A DNA stretch of 64,000 bases from Myxocyprinus asiaticus (GCF_019703515.2 NC_059382.1:17285001-17349000); one strand, 5' to 3'; shown: positions 38,201-50,259, counted from the first letter of the stretch. A program made the numbers and translations. The notes: a model not told the origin generated them from the sequence alone.

Positions 38201-41200
38201 CATAGTTAAATGAAGTATACTTTGAAAGGCTAGTATTCAACTGTATGCAGATGGCGAGCATTCGCGTCAAAACCAAATTATACTTTGGGCTTAAGCATGT
38301 TGGCATGTTCACACTGAACAGACGCATGCGTGAGAAAATACGGAAGCTCAGTGTTGTTTACAATAGATAATGGTGTACAGAAGCTGCATTGGTTTCCATA
38401 GATTTGTATCGGTTTCTTTTTCCTTCCATATGTGTTGTCAGTTTGTCACGTGATTATGCCAACACGTTTGCGTGACGCAAGAGCCAGCATGAACTTGACC
38501 CTCTTGTTGACACACATAAGACATCTGGCTGGAAGCAAAGATTAATAGTTCAAGTTTTAAATATTGGTCTGTTTCTTCAGTGTCTATTGATCTGGGAATT
38601 GGTATTTGTTTGAAACCATCAATAACTGTGTTTCCATTTTTTTTTATTTAGAGCATCAAAAAGTTTACAGATATAGCTGATGGAAATGCATATTATCTCT
38701 AAAATTTCGTGTCGAATAAAATGTCGACATAATACTATCCGTTTAAACTCTATGTCGATACTTCAAATGTCTTGAAAAACTGGTTTGGAAACACTTTTTT
38801 TGTTGAGAAAATTGGCATTAACGCAAAAATAGTGTCACATGGCAGAATTTACCCCAGTCGTTAACCTGTTAATCATGACAACAAGGTATACATCCTTAAA
38901 AGCCAATTTATTGTACATGAAGCATTACTCGCACTGTTGTGAATTGGTTTTAACAGCATACCTGCACAGATCAGATGCTGCAAACACATCTGCGTCATGA
39001 CACTTCCAGGAGTGCCAACACAAATATCTCATGTCATGCACCTGTCATTGACAAGTGCATGGAGAACAAATGAATGGCCACTCTTTGCAATTAATTTAAG
39101 CACGGTAGCCATCCGTTTATTTATTAAAGTTGCTTTTCTACACCATTCAAAGTAATAGACGGCAGTCATGGCATTAGCCCACAATACAAAAAAACATATA
39201 ATTTCTGTGCACAAAGATGTTTTAAATTAAACACACTACTAGAAAAGCTTCAGTGTGCTTTTTTTGGAACACTAACATATAGCCCAATTCTACAAAATTA
39301 TTGTTTAGGTTACTTTAGAAAAAATGCTGGCAAAATTTCCTTTATTAAATTAAATTACCAAATGAAAAAAGCATCAGGTTTCCAGAAAATTTAGCCTGAA
39401 GCCTGTAGTCGATGCGCTCTAACGAGTGCTATCTCTATCCCTCACTGTTACAAATAACACTCATTTGTCGGTATGCACACAAAAAGATCCTTTATCAGAA
39501 ATGCACTGAGGTATATATACAGTTGAAGTCAGAAGTTTACATACACTTAGGTTGAAGTCATTAAAAAAAATTAACCACTCCACAGATTTCATATTAGTAA
39601 ACTATAGTTTTGGCAAATCATTTAGGACATCTACTTTGTTGCTGACACAAGTAATTTTTTCCAACAATTGTTTACAGACAGATTGTTTCACTTTTAAATG
39701 ACTACATCACAATTTCAGTGGGTCAGAAGTTTGCATACACTAAGTTAACTGTGCCTTTAAGCAGCTTGGAAAATTCCAGAAAATGATGTCAAGCCTTTAG
39801 ACAATTAGCTTCTGATTGGCTAATTGGAGGTGTACCTGTAGATGTATTTTAAGGCCTACCTTCAAACTCAGTGCCTCTTTGCTTGACATCATGGGAAAAT
39901 CAAAAGAAATCAGCCAAGACCTCAGAAAAAAAATTGTGGACCTCCACAAGTCTGGTTCATCCTTGAGAGCAATTTCCAAATGCCTGAAGGTGCCACGTTC
40001 ATCTGTACAAACAATAGTACGCAAGTATATACGCCATGGGTTCACACTGCCATCAAATCGCTCAGGAAGGAGACACATTCTGTCTCCTAGAGATAAACGT
40101 AGTTTGGAGTAAAAAGTGCCAAAATCAATCCCAGAAAAACAGCAAGCTTGTGAAGATGCTGGAGGAAACAGGGAGATAGATAAGTATCTATATCCACAGT
40201 AAAACGTGTCCTATATCAACATCACCTGAAAGGCTGCTCAGCAAGGAAGAAGCCACTGCTTCAAAACCGCCATAAAAAAGCCAGACTACAGTTTGCAAGT
40301 GCACATGGGGACAAAGATCTTACTTTTTGGAGAAATGTCCTCTGGTCTGATGAAGCAAAAATTTAACTGTTTGGCCATAATGACCATCGTTATGTTTGGA
40401 GGAAAAAGGGTGAGGCTTGCAAGCTGAAGAAACTGTGAAGCATGGGGGTGGCAGCATCATGTTGTGGAGGTGCTTTGCTGCAGGAGGGACTGGTGCACTT
40501 CACAAAATAGATGGCATCATGAGGAAGGAAAACTGTGTAGATATATTGAAGCAGCATCTCATGACATCAACCAGGAAGTTCGGTCACAAATGGGTCTTCC
40601 AAATGGACAATGACCCCAAGCATACTTCCAAAGTTGTGGCAAAATGGCTTAAGGACAACAAAGTCAAGGTATTGGAGTGGCCATCACAAAGCCCTGACTT
40701 CAGTCAGATAGAAAATTTGAACTGAAAAAGCATGTGTGAGCAAGGAGGCCTAAAAACCTGACTCAGTTACACCAGTTCTGGCTGGAGGAATGGGCCAAAA
40801 TTCCAGCAACTTATTGTGAGAAGATTGTGGAATACTACCCAAAACGTATGACCCAAGTTAAACAATTTAAAGGCAATGCTACCAAATACTAACGAAGTGT
40901 ATGTAAACTTCTGACCCACTGGGTATATGATGAAAGAAATTAAAGCTGAAAGAAATCATTCTCTCTACTGTTATTCTGACATTTTCACATTCTTACAATA
41001 AAGTAGTGATCCTAACTGACCTAAGACAGGGAATGTTTTCTACAATTAAATGTCAGGAATTGTGAAAAACCGAGTTTAAATGTATTTGGCTAAGGTGTAT
41101 GTAAACTTCTGACTTCAACTGTAAACCCTGTCCCACAACAAGTATGGGATGTTGACAAGCATTGATTTGTGGCTGCCCTATCTCCAGCATATGCCCCAGT

Positions 41201-44200
41201 TTTGATGACATCATGTCAAATGCTTGAGGTCAGAGGTCACACAGTAATGTCCAGCATGTAGTTTACCCTCCGACACCACTTCAAACACTGTTTTACTGCA
41301 TCCAGTTGAGTGATTGAAGACAGACAAAGATGCCCATTTTTATTTTTTGTATGCTTGTTTATGGAGGTTTACTGGCAGTTCTGAGTAGTGAAATGCTGCT
41401 ATATCAGCAAAGCCAATTGATTGGCAAGCCATTTTTAGGATATACTAAAAGATTGGTTTATCAGCCGATAAACATCAGGCATTGATTGGACGCTAACAGA
41501 AATGTTAGGTCCCCTTTGTGTTAATTTCCAAAATGTACTGACAACCTTGTTAATGGATGATCAACCATTTCTTTTTACAAATTTGTAGTGAATGTTTGGT
41601 AAATACTGAATAAAGTGTTTGTTTCATTTTGCAAAATCTTGCATATACTGCTAAGCATTTACCACCACATTATTGTATTTAATCTATTTATTTAATTTAA
41701 TTATTTAATGTGTAAGTATCAGCTTCAGAATCAGCCATAGAAAAGCCCATACCACTTGATCACTGGTTTATTCATGGTTTATTAGTGGTGAAATAATGTT
41801 GTTTTTCTGTATTACTTTCAACAGAAGAAAATGAGCTTCAGGAAAGGCGACGCCGCGAACAGGAGGCGGAGAAGCGAAGGGTGGAAATTAATTCTTATAC
41901 ACAGCCTGTACGAATGAGCCACATGACCTGGATGGAGGAGTCCGGTCCAGCGCATCGCAACGTCCCTGCACCACCCCCGCCTCCTCCCCTTCCCCCCACT
42001 ATGCCCATCACGATCATCCCCATCCCAGTAGTGTCCTCCACTCCCTCCGCCATCCCCCCACCCCCCACCACAGCTGTCAGTCCCTTGGCAGCACCCTGCC
42101 TCACTCCTCCAAGAAAAGATGCACACTCACTGCCAAACCAGCAGACACTGCACCAGCGCCCCATCATCTCATCTCAGGTGAAGGCTGAGCCAACATTACT
42201 GTCTCCGTCCAGTGGCACCAAACCATCCCCACCCCAGCAGATCCAGACCTTCCCGGGCTCCATCATCACAACCCCTCAGCATGCACTTCTCCCCCAGCCA
42301 GGACCCCCTCCATCCCAGACCAGCCCTGCATCCAGAGGCAGCCCAACAGAAGACCGTAATTTCGATGGCAAGAAGAGACCTGGAGGGTGAGTCACAGCTT
42401 GAACCTGTCATGTATGGCCATGTGAACCAATGTTTAAAGGGATAGTTCACCCAAAAAGGAAAATTCTGTCATCATTCTGTAACGTTGTTCCAAGCACGTA
42501 TGAGTTTCTTCCGTGGAAGACAAAAAGGGATGTCACCATTCACTGAAAAAGATTACTTTTTTTTTGGTGAACTCTCTTTAAGACTTAATCACATGAAAGT
42601 CGAGTTTTACAGCTCCCTGTATGTTAAATCAGTGTTTCCCAACTTTTTTCTGCCATGGCACACTTTTAACAAATAAAAAATCCCACGGCACACCTCTATC
42701 CCACTATCCCACATAACCATTGTTGATAGTTTTCCTTTTCACGAACTTGTCCATGTTTTCTGTCTGTCTTAGTAGCATGTTTACCTAATTAAAATATTCT
42801 GACAGTGGGAATGAGTTTTCTTTCACAGTTTCTTTTTATCAGGATCTTGCTGATTAAAATAGTTATCTAAAGACAAAAAAAGTATTTTCTACAATCAGGA
42901 GAGCATTAGAAAATATTTTACTCAGAAGGAAATTTCCATTGTATCCATAGTTTTAACTGTGGTATTTGCAATAAGATAATAGTAAACAAAGGTAAAAGTA
43001 AAACCATGATTAGCAGTAACCATAAAACAAATTATGGCATTTTTCATAAGAAAAATGCATCCAGAAATTAAATTGTAGTCACTCACTACCCTGATATATT
43101 GATAGAAGTTCATGGTAAATATTTTTTAATATCTGTGATGTGTGGATTGAAAGCCTACGATATCTGTCTGTTCATGGTGCAAATATATCCTTTATTCCTT
43201 TCAATGCTTTTTAGTATGTTGGGGCTGTTTAATACGATTTAAAAAAAGTTTAATCATTGACACATTATGGGTTTTCATGGAGGTTTTAAACTAATAATCA
43301 ATACCGAACCCGCGACCCAGCCTGCGCTTCTCGCAGCGGTGTTTATGATGATCTGCGTGGCTGAGAAGGCCTTGAGCCGTGCTAACTGATCTGGGTAGAG
43401 CTGTTTCCATTCGTGTTTGGAATGTTTGCCGTTTGATATTTCTCATATGCAACAAAAAACGACAGTGCACAATCAGAGAGTCGGCCAACTTTGTAGTCGC
43501 ATCAGTGCGACCTCTTGCAAAGTGTAATCGCACTGTTAGGAATAATGGTCATTTAGTCGCAGTCTGGTGCCTTGATTTATTTTGTGGAATTTGATCATTT
43601 TCCATGGCACACCTGACAGTCTTTCACGGCACACTAGTGTGCCGCGGCACAGTGGTTGGGAAACACTGTGTTAAATATCATATTTGGAAGTTAAGCATTA
43701 AAGACTGTAGACAATAAAAGACCATGTGACCTGTGTTCACAGGGCAGGAACAAGAGAAGTGCACAACAAACTTGAAAAGAACAGGTAGGTTATTCTCTCT
43801 GCTCCTCGTTTAACTCTTTTATGAAGGCGCTTTTCACCCAGTCCTTTCCTCTACTGACTGAAACAATATACAAGTCCCTTATTCTAAGAGACAACATGAC
43901 TGTCTTCCTTAAAGGTGCAGTGTATAATTTATGCACCACAAGAGGCAACAAACAGAATTGCAGAGATAATGACTGCTCGTTTGCCATTGTTCAAACAGGT
44001 TGTCTTGCCCCAACTCACCCCATTGGTTGACCCAATGTTATGTTCGGCCCAGTCAGGCCTGCTGAAATAAATGGATTTGCACTCCTGTTTGGTGGCACTA
44101 GTGGCTCAGAAATTACATACCTTACCTTTAGACCCTGGTTGCACCTGGAATTAACCTCTGTTTCGAGCATTAATCTCTAATCGTCACAATTGCAGTGAGA

Positions 44201-45094
44201 TCAAAGTCTTTCTAGCAAGTCAGTCCACTGTCACTATCTTTGTAACGCTCTTGGGAGGCTATTTCCAGTCATGCCAGTTCAGCTCCTATCTACTTGAATG
44301 GGGAAAGACCAAAATCTCAAAAACATTTGGTCAAGATTACAATAAAATAATATTTTAATTCGGCAATAAAATTTGGCAATAGTGGAATCAAAATTGTGCT
44401 GCTTTACCATATATTATGCACACAAAAACCACAATTGTCCCGGCTTGTATTGATAATGTGCATGCACGTTCTCTAGATGATTGACAGGCGATGTCTGTAT
44501 CTAAAAGGTGACTGGCTCTTTAATCTGTAAGGTGGGACTTCCTTTCTACATCCGTTGACCGTTGGGCGCTAGAGCTTATTGGTTGGGTGTTCCAGTTTCT
44601 CCCATTCATTTTAATAGAAGTGGCCCGTCTCTGAGTGAGATTTCAAATTTTGAAGTATTTTTTTAAACCATCAGAGTGACTTCTTTTTATTTCTGCTTTA
44701 TCGACTTTGTTGCGCTAGTACGTTTTTTGGCATGAAATCAGAGACCCTCCCTTTGAACACAGGAGACGCATTTGAGACACGTTATTACTTTTGTAAAGAG
44801 TAATGTGTCTCGGCTGACCACTAGTAATTGGATCATCTGGTTTAAACAGGGCCTTAAAGTTTATTTGTTTTTATTGCTCACATATTGATCAATTTAAAAT
44901 AACTAATACTGTTAACTGAAATAACAAGCAAATGCTGTCACCGGCAGAAACCTTGTCATTTACAACAATCTCCTTTTCTCAGACGTGCACACTTAAAGGA
45001 GTGCTTTGAGACCCTTAAGAAGAACATCCCTAATGTTGACGAGAAGAAGACCTCCAATCTGAGCGTTCTGAGAAGTGCTCTGAGATACATTCAG
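35158..45094 (+). CDS. mnt: MNT, MAX-network bHLHZip transcriptional repressor (3'-partial gene, exons 1-4)
   Basis: The coding sequence joins 35158-35230, 41825-42386, 43743-43784 and 44983-45094, giving 263 codons in one open frame with consensus splice sites. MNT pairs with MAX, binds CACGTG E-boxes and recruits SIN3-HDAC to oppose MYC. Exon 1 gives the N-terminal SIN3-interaction motif MSIETLLEAAKFLE. Exon 2 gives a charged stretch and a long Pro-rich region with PITIIPIPVV, a known MNT hallmark. Exons 3-4 give the basic region (REVHNKLEKNRRAHLKECF) and the helix-loop-helix. The leucine zipper and C-terminal half are beyond 64000. The start ATG has G at -3 and A at +4. METTL16 lies immediately upstream in the same orientation, as in human. 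Fish can carry two mnt paralogues, and I cannot tell which this is. Confidence 0.95.
35885..35960. repeat. Two tandem 40-bp units in CpG-rich MNT intron 1
   Basis: Units at 35885-35920 and 35925-35960 share CGAGC, CGGTGACG and CTTAACCACGCC at the same spacing, with substitutions between. Confidence 0.8.
37484..38590. mobile_element. Composite fold-back element with a nested second transposon
   Basis: It begins with the 'aatagttcacc' repeat. An outer inverted repeat pairs 37697-37780 (CAACAAGAGGGTCGAGTTCA) with 38485-38585 (GAACTTGACCCTCTTGTTG). Inside it, 37790-38294 is a separate element whose ends read AAGCCCAAAGTATACTTCGG and the complement of ATTATACTTTGGGCTT. No coding capacity seen. 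Confidence 0.7.
39520..41121 (+). mobile_element. Sleeping-Beauty-type Tc1 fossil
   Basis: A 1602-bp element with TA on both sides (39518-39519, 41122-41123). The ends are CAGTTGAAGTCAGAAGTTTA and the inverted complement. Inner direct repeats GTCAGAAGTTTGCATACAC (39723) and GTATGTAAACTTCTGACCCA (40900) give the IR/DR arrangement known for this family. Confidence 0.95.
39891..40892 (+). pseudogene. Decayed Sleeping-Beauty-type transposase
   Basis: The start MGKSKEISQDLRKKIVDLHK is intact, and the GRRHILSPRD linker follows. A stop falls at about 40110, the frame changes before 40420, and a stop near 40725 breaks PDFSQIENLN (normally DLNPIENLW). WSDEAKI, QMDNDPKHTSK and the Glu are still readable, and the end GNATKY is at 40892. 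It cannot make a full protein. Confidence 0.9.
41825..42386 (+). CDS. mnt: MNT coding exon 2 (proline-rich region)
   Basis: The acceptor is tttcaacag and the donor is gtgagt. It encodes a charged segment (ELQERRRREQEAEKRR), then a long Pro/Ser/Thr-rich disordered stretch with APPPPPPLPPTM and ITIIPIPVVSSTP, ending in DGKKRPGG before the basic region. The sequence is distinctly richer in G+C than the flanking introns. Several residues between RRREQ and PPPP (SYTQPVRMSHMTWMEESG) are not obviously present in mammalian MNT. Confidence 0.94.
42387..43742. other. MNT intron 2, mostly a hAT insertion
   Basis: After the donor there is a short 'aaagggatagttcaccc' repeat piece (42436-42580), then the hAT-like element 42630-43668, then 74 bp to exon 3. 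Confidence 0.85.
42630..43668. mobile_element. hAT-type non-autonomous transposon with 8-bp target duplication
   Basis: The ends CAGTGTTTCCCAAC and GTTGGGAAACACTG are perfect inverted repeats. They are followed inside by CCATGGCACAC/GTGTGCCGCGGC-type subterminal repeats. The 8-bp sequence TGTTAAAT is duplicated exactly at 42622-42629 and 43669-43676. No transposase frame survives in the 1039 bp. Confidence 0.93.
43743..43784 (+). CDS. mnt: MNT coding exon 3 (42 bp, start of basic region)
   Basis: The acceptor is ctgtgttcacag and the donor is gtaggt. It encodes AGTREVHNKLEKN with split codons at both ends, matching GTREVHNKLEKNRR of the family. A hAT-type element ends only 74 bp upstream of this exon, which restricts where the branch point can lie. 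Confidence 0.93.
43785..44982. other. MNT intron 3
   Basis: Contains a MITE at 43909-44130. The remainder (44131-44982) is AT-rich with no recognised feature apart from a weak 'gaggtcccccttgaa'-like stretch near 44740. Confidence 0.7.
43909..44130. mobile_element. Short MITE (TTAAAGGTGCAGTGTATAATT ends)
   Basis: The left end AAAGGTGCAGTGTATAATTT and the right end AAATTACATACCTTACCTTT are diverged inverted repeats. Length is about 220 bp. Common fish MITE type by memory. Confidence 0.6.
44983..45094 (+). CDS. mnt: MNT coding exon 4 (helix-loop-helix)
   Basis: The acceptor is ccttttctcag and the donor is gtaaga. It encodes RAHLKECFETLKKNIPNV, then DEKKTSNLSVLRSALRYIQ, which is helix 1, the loop and helix 2 of the DNA-binding domain. 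It ends on a codon boundary just before the leucine-zipper exon, which I do not find before 64000. Confidence 0.95.
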
Positions 45095-46458
45095 GTAAGA
45101 GCAACATGTCTCATGTATACTTTCACATGTCAGCAGACTTTGAGTTGAGGTCTGTATTTACTCAAGTAAACAATGCAAGAGCTGCAGGAATGCTACATGA
45201 TGAGGCAATCTTAAGTGTGTTAGTAAAAGTGGTTTGGTTTTAAGGTTGGTAGGCCAGAAATGAGATATTTCCAGGCCGGCTTAGATTGATTTAATGAAGA
45301 TCAGTTATCGGGTTTGATAATAGAACTGGAAATGGGATTTTAGATGCCTGCTTGCTCTTTCTTAAAGTGATAATGTAAAAATGTACTCATGTGTTTCAGT
45401 CCTGTATGATTTCCTTTCTTCTGTAGAACACAGAAGGAGATGTAAGGCAGTGTCTCAGTAACTCTTTCCTTTTTTTGGATCAGTCAGTGGATGGTGATTG
45501 AGATTAACATACTGCCTAACATCTCCAATTGTATTCCACATAAGAAATTCAAACAGAGTAAATGATGACAATTTTCATTTTCAGGTGAACTATACTTTAG
45601 CCATTGCCCTCATTTGACTCATGTAAAGCGAGATCATAAGACACGCTCTGTCTGATTAAACCAAGCATACTGTACATCCAGTGCTTAATTCGCTCATGCA
45701 CATGCACAAGTAAGCCTATGGGCAGACCCTTTTAGGAGACGAAGATAGAAAAAACCTAATCAGATCAAAGGATTTGATTCTGCCAAGGCGCAAGGTGTGT
45801 GACAATCTAGGGCAGTGTGGAAACAGAACTCATGTCACTGGATCCCTGACATCGTCATTTCCCCTCCCCATGATTAAGCAGCTTGCTTGGAGTAGTTGAT
45901 TTGACAGAGGGACCCAACCCACCACATTATCTCTATCTCGCTCTTTCTGGTACCTGTTGCTCAACCAGGCTTAGGGTGTATTTATTTAAAGCACATGGCC
46001 TGTCAAAAACAACCAGCCCTTTGCTATGGTTTCTCTGGAAGTGATCGGAGGTCAAAGTCGGTTTATGTAAAGGTGCAGGGTTTGAATTCAGTATGTGCTT
46101 CTGCAATGTTTGTTTACTTTCTTTGGAAAACTGTATTTGTGACTAGATGTTATCAGTATTGGGGAAACTCTCAGATGGTTTAATTTATTTGTATTGTATT
46201 TATTAGTATTCATCTGGCACAGAAAAAATTTGGGTCTTAATTAGGATGAACACAAACTAAACTTGATAAATTTACACTAAACAACTAAAATAACTAATAA
46301 TAAAAGCAAAGACCTCAAAATGTTTTTGCTTTGTAATGGCACAAGCCTTTTGTGGTTTAATAATTACTAGTACTGTCTGTCGATTAAAGTTTTTAACCAA
46401 ATTAATTACGTGTTAATTAATAGAATTAATTGCAATTAACTGCATATTTAAATATTAA

Positions 46459-47104
46459 GATTGTCATTGTTACCAACCAGTGGTCAACATCATTTCAAGA
46501 CTCACATGACCTTGGCAAGTCTAGGACTAAAGGATTTATTTATATAAATTATTGCCATTATAAAGAAAAATACACACGTGTGCTAGCAAGTGAAAAGTTC
46601 TGCACCGATTACAGTATAATTATTGTATTTCACTTCAATACAACTATACATAAATAAAATATCTTACCTGTTGAGTAAGAAAAAAGCCATTTCTGGGTCA
46701 CTTTTAAATCTTTTCAGATCTCGGAGATGTACACATCTGAAAAGCCAAGTAGATGTTGATTCGGGTTTTATTACAGACTCCGTCGCATTCCCTTTTTGCT
46801 TGTAGACTCTGCTCTGTTCATGGTTTCTTTGTTTTTACAAAGTGATTCCCTGGAGGTTTGCTGTTTGAATGATCCATGGTCATTTTTTCTCGTTCATTGC
46901 AACAACAAAATTTCAGCTTCAGCTACTCCCACAGGCATGCTACAGTAGCCGGATCTTATATGATGTCAACACGCATGGGCGAATGACGCATGTATGCAAT
47001 TTCCTGAGAAATCCGCCCCAACAGCTCTAAAATATTTCTAGTATAATATCATTTATAGGTTTATCAAAGTGTATTTGGATAAAGACATGGTTTGGAAGAT
47101 GGAT
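46459..47104 (+). repeat. ~650-bp directly repeated module, copy 1
   Basis: It begins GATTGTCATTGTTACCAACC and ends TTTGGAAGATGGAT. It is nearly identical (by eye about 97-98%) to 49519-50174. It is bracketed by two copies of a ~35-bp sequence starting AGAATTAATTGCAATTAACT (46423 and 47105). Confidence 0.9.
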
Positions 47105-48239
47105 AGAATTAATTGCAATTAACTGCATATTTAAATATTTGCTGAGAAAGCCCCTCAAATAACAATAATTCAGTATATAATGATTAATAATAATGAATAA
47201 TAATAAATATAATTATAAATAGTTACATTTAAATAATTATAAATATAATATACAGTATATTATAAAAATAATTCTGATAATTAATTGTGGCAGACAGGTA
47301 AAGCATTGATTGATTAAGCAATACAAAAAGTGTATTGGTTATATCCATATCATTGAACAAAAGCCTGTCACTGGCCTACAGTCCACAGCAATACATTTTG
47401 CAATTGAATTTGTCAATCTGTCAGATTATTTTAAGGGCTTTTTTCAGCACTGTATACATGGATCAGACGGACGCATTTGGAGTGTGTCACTTCATTTGCA
47501 CTGCATTATAAACAGTTTTTCAAGTTAAAGCTGTGTCAAGTTAAACGTAGTTTGAAACTTAGAAAAACACTTCAAGATCTCTGCATTCGGAATTGCTTTC
47601 CGTCCAGCTGTGTTTGGGGGGAAAAATTGCATTCAAATTATTGCATATTCACAATACTGCTTAATATTATAGCGAATATAAAATCAATGTGAAAATATAG
47701 TAAATGTTTGACAAACATCAGCATTTAATGCAAAGTTTCACCACAAAAAAGATACGCATTGACAAATCCTTTTTTGATCTGGTTCGTTTTCATGAACTGA
47801 TTCACTAAAATGAATCGGGCTTCCCACTACATATGAGCACATTTTAGGAGTGCGTTTTGATGAATTTGTTAGTTCACTCAGCAGCAAAGCAGCATGCACG
47901 ATGCAGTGTGACAAAAAGCAGCGCTGTATCGTTTTGTCTATCGTTTGCTGAACTGCTACTTGTTTGAAAATCTAGCATGTTAGTAAAGAAAGAAGCTATG
48001 CTATTTTCAAAACCTTTTAAAAACTCCCTAACACTGGATGTAATCTATTATTATAGGTGACACTGAATAATTACCTTTTATCTTATATTATATTTTGTTG
48101 GAGGACTGGTTTGTGGGAAGCTCATGTGTAGTTTTATTTAACTTTAAAATAATGAATTAGTGATTTAAACTGCTTCCGACAAGTATCTCTCTCTCCCTGT
48201 CCCTTTCTGTTTTGTTCCATGTTCCTGCTAGAAGATTGC

Positions 48240-48490
48240 AGTGCTTTCAGGTCACCAGGCTCCTCTTTCAGTGATTAGTGTAGTGTTTATGTGTATGTGT
48301 GTTTTGAGGTGGGGATGGGCTCTGGAGACAGCGTTGACTCAGCACAGCGTGTGTCCAGGCTGGCTGGGCGATGGGCGGTGGCAGGCACGCGGTCCTCACC
48401 TCCACGTGTCTGCCTCTGCATGCACTCCTCTCTGGCGCCCCTTCCACCATGCTCTCAATGACCAATCAGATTCTCCCAGGACTAAATAAG
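48240..48490. promoter_or_regulatory. G+C-rich candidate regulatory block in MNT intron
   Basis: A non-repetitive, G+C-rich island in an AT-rich intron, with CACGTG at 48402 and CCAAT at 48461. No splice-bounded coding frame matches MNT. Confidence 0.3.
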
Positions 48491-48856
48491 AGGATTGTTT
48501 GATGGGATTACTTTTGATTTTATTCAATTTATCGGACCTGATTTTCATATTTTAATCCCACCTGCGATTAGTGCGATTTATTAATTGATTAGTGAATTGA
48601 TCTGTTATTACATTGATCAATTGAAGGAAACGGCAAAGCTTATCTGTTTACTTCGGCACAGTGTTTGAGCGTGACTGGGGAAAAAAATAAAAGCGATTTG
48701 TTTCATTTCTCGGAAAATCAGAGAAGTTTGCTTGTCAAGGAAAGTGTTGAGGAACTAGTCACACCACAGTCCTTGTGGTTTTGACTCACACTTCAAATTG
48801 AAAGCAACTGTTGTTTTGAAATGCACAAAAGTGCAAAAAGACCATGCAGGTTTGAT

Positions 48857-48950
48857 TGAGTCAATTCAACTTTATTGTTCTTGTGCAGAATACAATGAAA
48901 TACAGTTAGCATCTAAACAGTGCAAATATTTATATAGCATATAAGTATGG
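48857..48950 (-). repeat. Fragment of a LINE 3' tail
   Basis: The complement reads CATTGTATTCTGCACAAGAA, then CAATAAAGTTGAATTGACTC, a typical retroposon tail of the 'aataaagttgaattga' kind. Only the tail is present. Confidence 0.4.
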
Positions 48951-49096
48951 GTGGTAACACTTTACGATTAACAGTCAATAAACAATAATAGCCAAATGTT
49001 AACATTACAAATATTAACATTAACCAAGAGTAATCAATGCTGTTAAAAAATATTGTTCAATGTTAGTTCATAATACCTAATGCTATACATAATGCT

Positions 49097-50259
49097 ATGT
49101 TAAAGCTACACTATGTAACATTTGGCCCTCTAGGGGTTAAAAAATAAAACTGCATGCGTCTTGCTGAAGAACGTTGTTTTGGTAATGACGAAAGTTGTGC
49201 TTCAGCTTTGCTGTGCGCAGATGAATGTGGTTTGAGGCATCGGTGTACACATGGATACAGGACATCTTATCTGAGCAAATGGACAAATAAATAACGAAAG
49301 AAAGGAAAAGACGGATATCCGAAAACGTGTCATCTGAGCAGGTAATTTTATGCTGTTGTTTTGACTTATTGGAAACACTGATGTTTTGAAATAAATTACG
49401 TTACAAAATGTAGGCAACGTTTGTTAATGATTGCTAGTCCGATGAGGTCAAACGTTGTACATTTTTTATAACTGCAGGATATTCTGGCCAAATAGACCAT
49501 GGTAGTAACTAACGTATAGATTGTCATTGTTACCAACCAGTGGTCAACATAATTTCAAGACTCACATGACCTTGGCAAGTCTAGGACTAAAGGATTTATT
49601 TATATAAATTATTGCCGTTATAAAGAAAAATACACACGTGTGCTAGCAAGTGAAAAGTTCTGCACCGATTACATTATAATTATTGTATTTCACTTCAATA
49701 CAACTATACATAAACATATCAATAAAATATCTTACCTGTTGAGTAAGAAAAAAGCCATCTCTGGGTCACTTTTAAATCTTTTCAGATCTCGGAGATGTAC
49801 ACATCTGAAAAGCCAAGTAGATGTTGATTCGGGTTTTATTACAGACTCCGTCGCATTCCCTTTTTGCTTGTAGACTCTGCTCTGTTCATGGTTTCTTTGT
49901 TTTTACAAAGTGATTCCCTGGAGGTTTGCCGTTTGAATGATCCATGGTCAATTTTTCTCATTCGTTGCGACAACAAAATTTCAGCTTCAGCTACTCCCAC
50001 AGGCATGCTACAGTAGCCGGATCTTATATGATGTCAACACGCATGGGCGAATGACGCATGTATGCAATTTCCTGAGAAATCCGCCCCGACAGCTCTAAAA
50101 TATTTCTAATATAATATCATTATTATAGGTTTATCAAAGTGTATTTGGATAAAGACATGGTTTGGAAGATGGATTTTTGATGCACTTTTTGTATTGATGT
50201 ATTTTTTAACCCAAAAAAGTTACATGTGTAGTGTGTAAGTTAAAGTGTAGCTTTAACAT
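49097..50259. mobile_element. hAT/MITE-like element hosting module copy 2
   Basis: ATGTTAAAGCTACAC (49097-49111) and GTGTAGCTTTAACAT (50245-50259) are perfect inverted ends. The element encloses copy 2 of the repeated module plus about 400 bp of flanking sequence. No transposase seen. Confidence 0.65.
49519..50174 (+). repeat. ~650-bp directly repeated module, copy 2
   Basis: Partner of 46459-47104. It differs by an 8-bp insertion (CATATCAA region near 49712), a 2-3 bp indel and a handful of substitutions. The ~35-bp flanks seen at copy 1 are absent here. Confidence 0.9.

Larger units (their letters stand above)
35231..41824. other. MNT intron 1
   Basis: CpG-rich near exon 1 (to about 35990), then AT-rich. 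It holds a 40-bp-period duplication at 35885-35960, an A-run near 36679, a 14-15 base C-run at 37277-37290, fold-back repeats 37484-38590 and the Tc1 fossil 39520-41121. Segments 36000-37270 and 38590-39515 show no gene. Confidence 0.75.

Noticed and set aside
48241..48489. Possible MNT leucine-zipper exon in the G+C-rich block
   Set aside because: No frame resembles the expected Lys/Glu/Leu heptads and no paired splice sites fit.
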